NCBI GenBank assembly: GCA_000435055.1
Contig: FR879681.1
Span: 1-38,039 of the forward strand
DNA: 38,039 nt
Source of the DNA: Clostridium sp. CAG:138
Lineage (GTDB): Bacteria; Bacillota; Clostridia; Christensenellales; CAG-138
Direction of reading: 5' to 3'
A model generated the notes under the pieces. That model did no database searches. It worked only from the letters and a program-made list of their open reading frames with translations, and was not told the DNA's origin. Position numbers and translations under genes: made by a program. Of this stretch, positions 29,461 through 37,678 are shown one piece after another. Positions within the stretch are counted from its first letter, which is position 1. Every line of letters begins with the position of its first letter.

Positions 29461-31164
29461 TCACGGATTGCTTTGGCCTGCATCGAAGTTACCGACAACG
29501 GTGCTTGAACCGTCTTTAAAGGTGATAAGCGTGAACCTTTCGCCCGCAGAAACGGCTGCAACATTGTGAAAACCGGAAACATTGCATTCGCCGAAAGTGT
29601 TGCTGCCGCAGGCAACAAGTGTTCCGTCGCTCTTAAGCCCGACGGTGTGATATGCACCGGCTGCAATCATTGTCAAATCTTCCCATTCGGAAACATTGCA
29701 CTGCCCGGAGTTGTTCGCACCGCACGCAAGCGCGGTTCCGTCGCTTTTAAGTCCCACGGCGTGCATATAACCCGCGCTGACGGCGGCGACGCCGCGCCAT
29801 TCGGAAACATTGCATTGCCCGCTGCTGTTATCACCGATTGCAATGACGCGTCCGGAGCTCAGAACGCCGTAGCTCGTGTTGTTTCCGGCTGCAATGTAAA
29901 CCACGCCCGCCCAAGTTTCCGTTATGCGCTGCCCGTAATAGTTCCAGCCGCAGCCGACAACCGTTCCGTCGCTTCGCAGCCCGAGCGAGTGGTTCAGTCC
30001 GCAGGCGACCTGAACGATATTGGTCCACGAACCAACGCCGGTGCGGTCATAGGAAGATTTTCCGGCAGCCGCAACGGTGCCGTTCGCCCGCAGCCCGAGA
30101 ATGAAGTTTTCCCTTCCGACAGCGATCGAACGTATCCCGCTCCACGAGACCGTTTCGCCTTTCCAGCCGGAACCCGTGAGCGAAACGGTTCCGTCAAGAT
30201 TCCGCAGCGCATAAAAATCCTTGCCGCCCGCCGCAGGGGTGCTTTGCAGCATCTTCAGGATTTCCGCAATCATATCCGCCGATTGTTCATAGCCTTCGGA
30301 CACGGAATTGAGCAGGGTTAATGCTTCGAGATAATTGTTCTTTTGATACGCTTCAACCGCCTTTTCGTATCGTGCCGCATCACGCTCGGCAATAACTTCA
30401 TCCGGCGAAAAACCGTCGCTCATTGAATAGCATTCGGTTGCAATCTCGTATTTGCCCGCTTCCATTGCCCGCTGCCCCGCGCTTTCCCACGCGGAATTTA
30501 TCTTTTGCAGCAAGTCGGCAAGCGCATCGTCCGAACAATTGTTTTTTGCGCCGTTGAAACACTTGTATGCCGATTCAATTTCAAAATTTTGAAGGAGGTT
30601 TTCACCCTGAGTTATATAAATTCGGCATATGTTTGACTTTGATTCATCGGAACAGAGCGAAAAGCAGCGCATTGCCTGCGGCATTTCGCCCGCGCTCAGA
30701 AAACTTTCCGCCGCTGCAATGCGAACTTCATCGGTTCGCGCCGCAAAACCTGCTTTGTCCGTTATGCTGTCAAAGCAGATTTCCGCACGGTTGTAGTCGC
30801 CCGCCGCATACGCATTCTTTCCCAATTCAAAAAAACACTCGTCCTGCCTGAGCTGCTCCGCTTCGGGCATTCCCGCGCTTTTGAAACAGGCATATGCCGT
30901 TTCGGCATCTCCGCGTGCAAGCGCAGCTTCACCGGCAGAACACCACGCATCAGCCGCTTTCTGCGCCGAATCACGCTTCCCGCCAAATGCGGAAAACTGC
31001 ATCGCCGCACGCAAATAATCCCCGCTTTCATAAAGGGACTGTGCCTCGTTGTATTTCACAACGGGTTCAACAAACCGCGGATAAGCAAACAACACAAATG
31101 TGCCCGCCGCCGCGATGAGCAAAACGGCAATGCACAGTATGTTTCGGATTTTTTTCAGGTTCAT
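29461..31164 (-). CDS. Membrane-anchored TPR and RCC1-repeat (propeller) protein
   Basis: 567 residues. One N-terminal helix (~8-27, little before it) anchors a chain of TPR-like helical repeats (~38-300; e.g. AAMQFSAFGGKRDSAQKAADAW and YEKAVEAYQKNNYLEALTLLNSV). It ends in seven RCC1/BNR-type repeats (~310-567), most of the form GLKSDGTxxACG...NxxGQCNVSxWxxxxxIAAG, which would close one seven-bladed propeller. Such propellers usually bind proteins or ligands. It lies inside the cit gene run, between citC and citXG, six bases before the latter, but nothing links it to citrate metabolism by sequence. AAGGGCGG precedes the ATG. Confidence 0.82.
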   Translation of the reverse strand: MNLKKIRNILCIAVLLIAAAGTFVLFAYPRFVEPVVKYNEAQSLYESGDYLRAAMQFSAFGGKRDSAQKAADAWCSAGEAALARGDAETAYACFKSAGMPEAEQLRQDECFFELGKNAYAAGDYNRAEICFDSITDKAGFAARTDEVRIAAAESFLSAGEMPQAMRCFSLCSDESKSNICRIYITQGENLLQNFEIESAYKCFNGAKNNCSDDALADLLQKINSAWESAGQRAMEAGKYEIATECYSMSDGFSPDEVIAERDAARYEKAVEAYQKNNYLEALTLLNSVSEGYEQSADMIAEILKMLQSTPAAGGKDFYALRNLDGTVSLTGSGWKGETVSWSGIRSIAVGRENFILGLRANGTVAAAGKSSYDRTGVGSWTNIVQVACGLNHSLGLRSDGTVVGCGWNYYGQRITETWAGVVYIAAGNNTSYGVLSSGRVIAIGDNSSGQCNVSEWRGVAAVSAGYMHAVGLKSDGTALACGANNSGQCNVSEWEDLTMIAAGAYHTVGLKSDGTLVACGSNTFGECNVSGFHNVAAVSAGERFTLITFKDGSSTVVGNFDAGQSNP

Positions 31165-31302
31165 ATAAAAATACCGCCCTTTTCATTGGTTTGGAACGGG
31201 AAGACGAAAATCGGAAACCGCGGGTTCGGTATCGGCGGCCGAAACATGCATTCGGGCAGAATTTCTGACTCATGACTTCCGATGACTTCTGATTTCCGGC
31301 TC

Positions 31303-32286
31303 CTAATTCTCGGCTCTTATGTATTCCATGGTTGTTTCCGGCACGATTTTTGACACAAGCTCCAAATTGCCCTCGGCCATTGCCTTTCGAACAAGGCTTG
31401 CGCTGATTCCGCCGATTCGGGGTATTTCAATGACTTCGACTCCGTATTTCGGCAGAATCTGTTTCATGCGTTCGTTATATGCGCGTGTCACGGCGCAAAA
31501 CGGCTCCGTGCCGACAAAACGTTTTGTTATGCCGAGAGCGGGAGCAATTGCGGAGCCGAAAAGTGTCAGATCAAGATCGGCATTGATGCGCCCGGCATCG
31601 GCTTTGTCTTTTATAAAGTACGTCGGGAAGGTTGAGTGCGAAATGATATAGTCCCCGCTCCGGTGCAGGAGAAGATTCTTTATGTGTTTAGTGCCTTTTT
31701 TGACAAGTTCGAACCTTGCTTCGGCGGAGAATTCCGCATTTTCAGCGCTGTTTTCGCTGAGGATGAAAACGTGAAGGGAATCAACCTGCGCCGCCGCCGT
31801 TTCCATCAGATATTTGTGCCCGAGGGTGAAGGGGTTGCAGTTGGCAACGATCGCACCCTGAACCCCCCGCCCTTTTTCAAGTGAGTCAAGGTAGTTCTTC
31901 AACCCGCTTCGGCTGTTTTCCATATAAACCGCGCCATCGGTCGCTGCAAGGCGGAAAAAGCCAAGGCTGCGGAACAGGTATTCGTTCTGCGGCTTTGTGA
32001 AAAGGAAGAGCTTTCGCCGTCCGCATGTGTATGCATGGCGCACAAGTTCGGAAACTATGCTTGCCGCGCCCCCTTCGCCCTGCATGGCTTCGGATACGGC
32101 AATGTATTTCAGCACGTTGCCGCAGAGTGAGCCGGTGCCGACTACGGCATCGGTCTCATCGTCAAGCAGCAGCACGGTGTATTCGGCTCCGCCTTCATAG
32201 GTAAGCCCTGCGGCAGAAAGAAATTCACAAAGGCTTTCAAGCCTTGTTCCGCTTATGTTCGGTATTGTCATCATCGAAAAACTCAC
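31303..32286 (-). CDS. citC: [Citrate (pro-3S)-lyase] ligase
   Basis: 327 residues from GTG 32286 (AAAGGAGC seven bases upstream). CitC activates citrate lyase by ATP-dependent acetylation of the CitD prosthetic group. Residues ~1-125 form an N-acetyltransferase-like domain (VSEAMQGEGGAASIVSELVRHA). The nucleotidyl-transferase domain follows, with the HxGH-class motif written NCNPFTLGHKYL (149-160). The C-terminus (EIPRIGGISASLVRKAMAEGN) is also typical. It lies 57 bases after citD and leads into the RCC1 gene. Confidence 0.93.
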   Translation of the reverse strand: MSFSMMTIPNISGTRLESLCEFLSAAGLTYEGGAEYTVLLLDDETDAVVGTGSLCGNVLKYIAVSEAMQGEGGAASIVSELVRHAYTCGRRKLFLFTKPQNEYLFRSLGFFRLAATDGAVYMENSRSGLKNYLDSLEKGRGVQGAIVANCNPFTLGHKYLMETAAAQVDSLHVFILSENSAENAEFSAEARFELVKKGTKHIKNLLLHRSGDYIISHSTFPTYFIKDKADAGRINADLDLTLFGSAIAPALGITKRFVGTEPFCAVTRAYNERMKQILPKYGVEVIEIPRIGGISASLVRKAMAEGNLELVSKIVPETTMEYIRAEN

Positions 32287-32343
32287 GGTAATGCTCCTTT
32301 CCGCCGCTCGGATAATGTTTTGAAAACCAAATGCGCAATGCGC

Positions 32344-32634
32344 TTATTCCGTAAATTTATAATCGGTGCTGTTTGCCGCACGGTAAGCCGCTGCCTGCGT
32401 GCGCGCTTCAACGGTGCAATCCAATGCGCCCTTGTCAACTGCGCTTACGTATGCGCTTTCAACGCCCATTGCGGCAAGAGTTTCGCGGATGACCTGCTCG
32501 ATCCTGTCGCCGTATTGCTGTTTAACATCGCTCTCGAGAGACAGTTCGATTCCGCTCGTTTCCTTCGGTTCGATTCGAACGATAATATCGCTTGATTCCA
32601 TCGTTCCCGCAACACCTGTTGTGATAATTTTCAT
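32344..32634 (-). CDS. citD: Citrate lyase acyl carrier protein (gamma subunit)
   Basis: 96 residues, the usual size. It begins MKIITTGVAGTMESSD; Ser14 in AGTxESSD is the site that carries the dephospho-CoA-derived group made by CitG/CitX. The remainder (QVIRETLAAMGVESAYVSAVDKGALDCTVEARTQAA) also fits. No clear ribosome site precedes the ATG; instead an 8-bp hairpin (32648-32667) ends 13 bases upstream, which might affect translation. citE and citF, normally next to citD, are absent here. Confidence 0.92.
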   Translation of the reverse strand: MKIITTGVAGTMESSDIIVRIEPKETSGIELSLESDVKQQYGDRIEQVIRETLAAMGVESAYVSAVDKGALDCTVEARTQAAAYRAANSTDYKFTE

Positions 32635-32647
32635 AATTATTGCCGTG

Positions 32648-32667
32648 GCTTTTGCAAAGGCAAAAGC
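32648..32667 (-). promoter_or_regulatory. Hairpin just upstream of citD
   Basis: On the minus strand GCTTTTGC-CTTT-GCAAAAGC, 13 bases before the citD start, with no following T-run. It may control citD translation or RNA processing; function is inferred from position only. Confidence 0.35.
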
Positions 32668-32722
32668 TTCCTTTCGTTTTCTTTTCGGTTGATTGCCTTT
32701 ATTCGGAATGCCCGAATTTCGG

Positions 32723-33829
32723 TCATGACTTCATCGAGTTGAATTTGCCCGCAAGGCTGCTCAGTTTTGCTGCAAGGCTGTCATCCTCGGCCGCTGCCGC
32801 GGGCTGCCCGTCGGCCGTGCCTGCGCCGCTTTGGAATCCGCCGGATTCCTTGGAGAACTTGTGCCCGTGGCGGTAAAGCCGCCTGTTGTCAAGCGCCCAC
32901 TGCCTGTCCGTGAATTCTCCGGTGTTCACCGCCGAAAGGGCGTCAAACATTTCGAACAGCCGCGCGTCAAGCGTGTCGATTGCGGAAACGATCTCAGCCT
33001 CGGGGAACATCGGCATCTGCGGGGAACCGTATTCGGGAACTCCGTGGTGCGAAAGCATGATATGTTCGAGCAGCATTGCGGTTTCCCGCGGGATATTGAG
33101 CTTTTTTGCCGCATTGTTTATCATTGCCATGCCCATTGAAATATGTCCGAGAAGCTGCCCCTCCGTTGTGTACGCCGTTGCAAGCCCGACGGTGCCGACT
33201 TCAAGCTCCTGCGTTTTTGCAATGTCATGCAAAATGACGCCTGCGTAAACAAGGTCGCTGCAAAGTTCCGGATAAATTGCGCCGTAAACCGAAACGACCT
33301 GCTTTGCCGTGTCGAGCATGGTTGAAGTGTGGTACATAAGCCCGCCCCTGTGTGCATGATGCAGCTTCAGCGCGGCGGGATAGTACAGCATACGTTCGCG
33401 GTTCTCCGTAAGAAGATACTGCGTGAGCTTTGCAATGTCGGCATCGGCAAAACCACCCGCAAATTCGAACAGGTTGTCAAATATTTTTTCGCCGTCTATC
33501 GGTGCGGAAGCAACGATTGAGGACATATCAACATGATCGGCTTCCGTTATGTGGCGGATTCGGTCGATTTTGAGCTGTTCCGTGTCTTTATATAGGTTTA
33601 TTGTTCCGCGAACCTTGATGACCTCTCCGGCGGAATACATTCCGTGGACGGCGCTTTGATAGTCCCAAAGCTTTGCGTTGATTTCCCCGTCCGCATCCGC
33701 AAGCATAATATCAAGATATTCCGCACCTTTCACGTTCACCTTAAGCTGAAGGCTTTTAATGAAGCAAAAACCCTCCACTTGGTTTGATGCATGATTGATG
33801 ACGTTGGACAGCATTCTCATCCTTCCCAT
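32723..33829 (-). CDS. YhaM-like 3'-5' exoribonuclease (OB-fold plus HD domain)
   Basis: 368 residues; AGAGG precedes the ATG. Residues ~18-95 are an OB-fold nucleic-acid-binding domain (LDIMLADADGEINAKLWDY). Residues ~155-300 are an HD phosphohydrolase domain: His167 (LMYHT), His201-Asp202 (VILHDIAK), His229, His261/262 (LSHHG) and Asp285. YhaM degrades RNA and single-stranded DNA from the 3' end. The protein is longer than B. subtilis YhaM (~314) by an Ala/Gly/Ser-rich tail ending AAKLSSLAGKFNSMKS. It heads the gene run leading to citD, with an 88-base gap. Confidence 0.88.
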   Translation of the reverse strand: MGRMRMLSNVINHASNQVEGFCFIKSLQLKVNVKGAEYLDIMLADADGEINAKLWDYQSAVHGMYSAGEVIKVRGTINLYKDTEQLKIDRIRHITEADHVDMSSIVASAPIDGEKIFDNLFEFAGGFADADIAKLTQYLLTENRERMLYYPAALKLHHAHRGGLMYHTSTMLDTAKQVVSVYGAIYPELCSDLVYAGVILHDIAKTQELEVGTVGLATAYTTEGQLLGHISMGMAMINNAAKKLNIPRETAMLLEHIMLSHHGVPEYGSPQMPMFPEAEIVSAIDTLDARLFEMFDALSAVNTGEFTDRQWALDNRRLYRHGHKFSKESGGFQSGAGTADGQPAAAAEDDSLAAKLSSLAGKFNSMKS

Positions 33830-33855
33830 TTCAGTGCCTCTTTCGTAGATTATCG

Positions 33856-33883
33856 GTCGTTAGTTATACAGTCGTTGGTTATA
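33856..33883. repeat. Two-copy 13-base repeat upstream of the yhaM-like gene
   Basis: GTCGTTAGTTATA at 33856 and GTCGTTGGTTATA at 33871, period 15. On the minus strand each contains TATAAC, which may serve as -10 elements. Confidence 0.45.
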
Positions 33884-33939
33884 TTTGTAAAATTTCGGTA
33901 AGTCCGTTCAATTCCGTTTTGCCGCGCAGTGCGGAAAGA

Positions 33940-34554
33940 TCATTTGGATCTGTAGGATTTGCATGCGGTTATCCGCATGCTGTTTTCGCTGTCCGCACTT
34001 GCAGCCGTAAGCTCGATTTTTCCGGCGTAAGCACCGTTTTCGGTGAGCTGAACCGTAACGACCCGATTGCCCTCATCGTCCGATTCAACGCCGACGATTT
34101 CAGCCGCAATGTCAAGGTCTTTGCCGACCATGAAATAATATTTACCGTCACGGTAGTAGAAATTGAGCTTTGTTGACGGGCGGGAAGAACGCGTTCCGAG
34201 CTTGACTCCGAAAAGCATTTTTACGATATCGTCAACTTTTTGACCGTCAACGGAGCGATAGCCGCTGTTGTCGGCAGCGGTTGTTTCAAGACTGTCGCCG
34301 TAGGCATAAACATAGAAGGCAAATTCCTCAAGCTGACGGAAGGATATTGCGTTATCCTTTGAGTTGTAGTCAAAGTCCAACAAATAGAATGCCCTTGCCG
34401 CATCACACAGCACGGTGCGCTGTTCGGCCGTGAATCCGTTTTCATCCGCTTTGTTGTTGTCGTTGTTTTTGCAGCCGGCAAAAGCAAAGGCTGCAAAAAG
34501 AACTGCAAAGAGAATCGCCTGGATCTTGATAATTGTTTTCCTGCCGTTGTTCAT
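33940..34554 (-). CDS. Lipoprotein of unknown function
   Basis: 204 residues. A signal segment (IIKIQAILFAVLFAAFAFAGC) ends at a lipobox-like FAGC with the lipidated Cys about 28, followed by an Asn/Asp-rich linker and an extracytoplasmic domain (LNFYYRDGKYYFMVGKDLDIAAEIVGVESDDEGNRVVTVQL). Its domain looks like a small alpha+beta fold; no catalytic motif is seen. AAAGGA lies about 12 bases before the ATG. The promoter at 34657-34685 serves it. Confidence 0.75.
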   Translation of the reverse strand: MNNGRKTIIKIQAILFAVLFAAFAFAGCKNNDNNKADENGFTAEQRTVLCDAARAFYLLDFDYNSKDNAISFRQLEEFAFYVYAYGDSLETTAADNSGYRSVDGQKVDDIVKMLFGVKLGTRSSRPSTKLNFYYRDGKYYFMVGKDLDIAAEIVGVESDDEGNRVVTVQLTENGAYAGKIELTAASADSENSMRITACKSYRSK

Positions 34555-34656
34555 AGTATTCCGTTTTTCCTTTTTATGTCATATTGCGGAATCGGCGGCA
34601 GCCTTTGCAAACGTCCGTGAATTGCTTCGGCAGCTGTCGATGATTTCCCTGCACCT

Positions 34657-34685
34657 ATTTTATCATATTTGCCGTGCTTTCGCAA
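34657..34685 (-). promoter_or_regulatory. Promoter of the lipoprotein gene at 33940
   Basis: Minus strand TTGCGA (34685-34680), 17-base spacer, TAAAAT (34662-34657). Confidence 0.6.
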
Positions 34686-34796
34686 CTTTTGAAATGTTTG
34701 TGCGCTTTCGGTACGTGTTTTGGAGCCGTCGGGACGCGGTTTGCGCCGCGATTTGCAAAACACGGCAGCAAAAGCGGCAAACAGAGGGAGATGAAA

Positions 34797-35078
34797 ATGG
34801 CAGTTCAATATGAAGATAACATTCTGCCGGATTTGAAACCGTTCCTTGATGAGAATCTTCGGCTGACGGCGATTCCCGCAAAAAACAAAAAGAAGCTTTC
34901 GGCTCTTTATTACCTTGCGGGAAAAATTGAACCGTACCGTGATTATACGGAACCCGAAATCAATGACATTATTGATGATTTGATTCCGCTGCCGAACCGA
35001 ACAGAGGATTATTTCACACGAAGTTTTTTCGAAAGCATACGGATGAACTCATCAACCGCCGCTTTGTTTGCCCTGTAA
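34797..35078 (+). CDS. DUF2087-domain protein with abnormal C-terminus
   Basis: 93 residues from ATG 34797, the start that best fits the AGAGGGAG site (an ATG two codons earlier is too close). The first ~66 residues match DUF2087: LKPFLDENLRLTAIPAKNKKKLSALYYL followed by YTEPEINDIIDDL. Family members then continue with a helix containing RREL and a final strand. Here the reading instead goes IPLPNRTEDYFTRSFFES and enters the antisense of the next gene, overlapping its last 70 bases. I infer that the normal end was lost by deletion or rearrangement. DUF2087 often accompanies an HTH domain; here it stands alone beside two ArsR-type regulators. Confidence 0.6.
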   Translation: MAVQYEDNILPDLKPFLDENLRLTAIPAKNKKKLSALYYLAGKIEPYRDYTEPEINDIIDDLIPLPNRTEDYFTRSFFESIRMNSSTAALFAL

Positions 35079-36091
35079 TAAACCCGGTTGCCCTCAAAGG
35101 ACGAAATAACCAATCCGCATTTTTGCAGCTTGCTCATGTGATGTGAAATCGTGTTCGGTGAAAGCTTCAGTTTTTCCGCAAGCTCAAGCCCGTAAGCCTG
35201 TTCGCCGCAAAGCAGCTGCATGATTTTCATTCGGTTTTTGTCCGCAAGGATTCGAAACGCTTCGTCGTAATCCATTTTTTCGATGCCGCGCAGCGGAAGC
35301 CTGCCGATGGCGCGAACACCGAGCCCGACATAATAAACGGTGCGGGTGCCGTCGGATTCGCCCGTGTGAACGGTGAAACTGTTGCTCCCGATAACGGTCG
35401 GATAAACCCTTCCGTCTGCGGAGGCGGTGTCAACGCCGTTTTCATCCTCAATCACTTCGATTATATCCGAAATATCGGAGTAATCATGTTCAAAATCCTT
35501 CAGCGCATATGCATAAAGCTGCGGGTTTGCTTCAATAAGCCCGACTGCGGAACGCAGAGAGTTGCAAATCAAGCGCACATATTGCTCATAGTGTTGAAGA
35601 ACGAAAAGGATCTTCCACCGAGAATCGTTTGTGAGCGGCAGACCCTCCAGCACGGAAAGCAGGCCGTTGTAGGAATGGGCTTCCGCAGCGGCATGTATAT
35701 TGGCCGAAGTCAGGTTCATTGTTATGTTGCTGATTGCCTGCGGCTGTGTCTGCGAGAGCAGCAATTGCTCAGCCTCGTCAATATTTCGTATCTCGCTTCT
35801 CAATGCCCTGTCGGTCAGAAGAGCGGCGATGCATGTGTTAAGGCTGTCCGCGCCTTCGATGCACGGAATATCGCCGAAAAGCTCTTCTGCGCATGACGGC
35901 ATAACAATGTTTTCGTCGAGAAATCTTTCCAACACCATTGCGGGGTGCATTATCGCCTCTGCCTGTTCCGCCGTCACTTCGCGGTTTCGAATGATATTAT
36001 CGATTTTCTGCCGGATGCAGGTGTTGTTCGCTTTCAAGTAAAAATACTTTATTGCTTCGAGTATTGGATTTATAACAGCAAATGCTTTCAT
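35009..36091 (-). CDS. ArsR-type regulator with long N-terminal domain (copy 2)
   Basis: 360 residues. The C-terminal ~85 residues are an ArsR-family winged helix: FRILADKNRMKIMQLL, then LELAEKLKLSPNTISHHMSKLQKCGLV and a beta-wing VYYRAN. The ~270-residue N-terminal part is helical and unlike usual ligand domains; it shares with the neighbour a start (MKAFAVINPILEAIKYFYLKAN versus MNAYAVVNPLLEAIYYFKMKAN) and an LPLTxxSRW segment. No metal-binding ELCVCDL motif is seen, so the signal is not an arsenic-type metal site. Second of two tandem paralogs; its stop overlaps the convergent DUF2087 gene. Confidence 0.85.
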   Translation of the reverse strand: MKAFAVINPILEAIKYFYLKANNTCIRQKIDNIIRNREVTAEQAEAIMHPAMVLERFLDENIVMPSCAEELFGDIPCIEGADSLNTCIAALLTDRALRSEIRNIDEAEQLLLSQTQPQAISNITMNLTSANIHAAAEAHSYNGLLSVLEGLPLTNDSRWKILFVLQHYEQYVRLICNSLRSAVGLIEANPQLYAYALKDFEHDYSDISDIIEVIEDENGVDTASADGRVYPTVIGSNSFTVHTGESDGTRTVYYVGLGVRAIGRLPLRGIEKMDYDEAFRILADKNRMKIMQLLCGEQAYGLELAEKLKLSPNTISHHMSKLQKCGLVISSFEGNRVYYRANKAAVDEFIRMLSKKLRVK

Positions 36092-36149
36092 TAATAATTA
36101 TTCTCCGAAAAAATTTTGATCCGCGCCGCATACGCTCCGCGGGGACCGC

Positions 36150-37241
36150 TCACTGTCCGTCCTTTGTTTTCAACTTTTCTGCAAGACGGCGGATGAATTC
36201 ATCCACAACTTCTTCATTTGTTTTGTAATAGACCTTGCAGCCCTCAAGTGTTGAGGTCGTGAGCCCGCTTTTTTGCAGTTTGTTCATGTGGTGCGATACG
36301 GTGTTGGGTGAAAGTCCGAGCATGTCGGCAAGCTCCTGCCCGTAGGATTTTCCCGCACTCAGCTGCTGCATTATTTTCATGCGGTTTTTGTCGGCAAGCG
36401 TGCGCAGAATCTCGTCACAGTCGATGGAAAGCCTTTCGCGATAGGGAACATGCATCATCGGACGGACGCCGACGCCGACGTAATATGCCATAAATTCCGA
36501 ATCGGCGGGGTCGGCAACGGTGAAGAAGTTCCCGTTGCCGATTATCAGCGGATAAACAACGCCCCTGCCTGTTATGAAGTCAATATGAAACCTGCCGCAA
36601 ATATACTTTAGAATATCGGTAATATCCGCATAATCGCGGCTGAAATTCCGAAGAACATCCGCATAAACCGCGGAATTGTCCGCAATCAGCTTTACGGCGG
36701 GGCGGACGGTTTCGCAAATATCGCAGACATATTCGTTGTAATGTTTATAAATCTTTATTATTCGCCAACGGGATTCCTCCGTCAGCGGAAGCTGTTCGAG
36801 AAGTTCAAGCAGCCCGTCGAGAGTCGGTTCGAAATCATTCAGCGAAACATTGAATGTGGTAAGCTCTTTCATGATGCCGGAGAGCCTTTGCTCATCCGTT
36901 TGGGCAAGCATGGCGGATTTTACTTCATCCAAACTTGTGAAACTTCGGCGGAACGAGTTCAAAAAGACGAGTATTGCAGGGCAGGTGCTCGTGGCGTCGC
37001 TCCCGTCCGTGAATTTAAAATAGCCGAAAAACTCCGAAATTCGTTCGGGCAGAACAATGCCCTCATCAAGAAGTTTTTCAAGCTCAAATGCGGGCCCGAA
37101 AAAATCGGTTACCTCGCCCGCAGTGGTGATGCGCTTTTTCAGCACACGGTCAAGCACCTGAGCCTGGGTTTCACCGTTTGCTTTCATTTTAAAATAATAG
37201 ATTGCCTCAAGCAGCGGATTCACGACGGCATAAGCGTTCAT
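36150..37241 (-). CDS. ArsR-type regulator with long N-terminal domain (copy 1)
   Basis: 363 residues; GGGAGG precedes the ATG. Same architecture as the gene 58 bases downstream: a ~275-residue helical N-terminal domain, then an ArsR winged helix (EILRTLADKNRMKIMQQL, LADMLGLSPNTVSHHMNKLQKSGLT, VYYKTNEEVVDEFIRRLAEKL). The two proteins are clearly paralogs, more alike in the HTH than in the N-terminal part. It is divergent from a secreted protein gene; the shared 437-base region with two promoters suggests that one or both regulators control that gene and themselves. This is inference. Confidence 0.85.
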   Translation of the reverse strand: MNAYAVVNPLLEAIYYFKMKANGETQAQVLDRVLKKRITTAGEVTDFFGPAFELEKLLDEGIVLPERISEFFGYFKFTDGSDATSTCPAILVFLNSFRRSFTSLDEVKSAMLAQTDEQRLSGIMKELTTFNVSLNDFEPTLDGLLELLEQLPLTEESRWRIIKIYKHYNEYVCDICETVRPAVKLIADNSAVYADVLRNFSRDYADITDILKYICGRFHIDFITGRGVVYPLIIGNGNFFTVADPADSEFMAYYVGVGVRPMMHVPYRERLSIDCDEILRTLADKNRMKIMQQLSAGKSYGQELADMLGLSPNTVSHHMNKLQKSGLTTSTLEGCKVYYKTNEEVVDEFIRRLAEKLKTKDGQ

Positions 37242-37394
37242 AACAAAAACCTCCCGACTTGTCGATCTTATCTGTCAAAGGATCACTGAGCAGCCGTGCT
37301 TTCGGCAGACACGTTTCGGAAAACGGCAGATTTTTCCGTGTGTTTGCCGGATCGTTCGTCGGACAGCAACTTTGAATCATTATTGAATATTATC
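37242..37394. other. Leader of the ArsR gene pair
   Basis: The promoter at 37483-37511 leaves a ~235-base leader before the start at 37241. Apart from the hairpin at 37395-37424, I see no ORF with a ribosome site and no known riboswitch pattern in it. Confidence 0.4.
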
Positions 37395-37424
37395 GAAAAA
37401 ACCGAACAACCTGCTGCCGTTCGG
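37395..37424 (-). terminator. Intrinsic terminator inside the ArsR leader (possible attenuator)
   Basis: On the minus strand CCGAAC (37424-37419) pairs with GTTCGG (37407-37402), followed by TTTTTT. It lies between the predicted promoter and the coding region, about 155 bases before the start codon. Confidence 0.5.
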
Positions 37425-37482
37425 CAAAAAACATTGACCGTCTGCCTGCTTTGCGAAAAAACGAAACCAACGGACGATTATT

Positions 37483-37511
37483 AGTATGCAATTTTTTTTG
37501 CCGGTTGTCAA
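37483..37511 (-). promoter_or_regulatory. Promoter of the ArsR gene pair
   Basis: Minus strand TTGACA (37511-37506), 17-base spacer, CATACT (37488-37483). AGTATGC overlaps the -10 and recurs at 37546, near the divergent promoter, and could be part of an operator. Confidence 0.6.
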
Positions 37512-37562
37512 TAGCAAAAGGCAATGTTTAACATATTTATGGAATAAAGTATGCGATGACTA

Positions 37563-37591
37563 TTGACTACAGGCGATTTTCGTGCTATGAT
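37563..37591 (+). promoter_or_regulatory. Promoter of the right-edge secreted protein gene
   Basis: TTGACT (37563-37568), 17-base spacer, TATGAT (37586-37591). It lies 88 bases before the start codon. Confidence 0.7.
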
Positions 37592-37678
37592 ACTGAATAT
37601 ACAGAGGCGGAAGGTTGTTTCCGTACATTTTCACCGAACAAAGCTTACGCCCTGCAACAACAAACATGGAGGAAGAAT

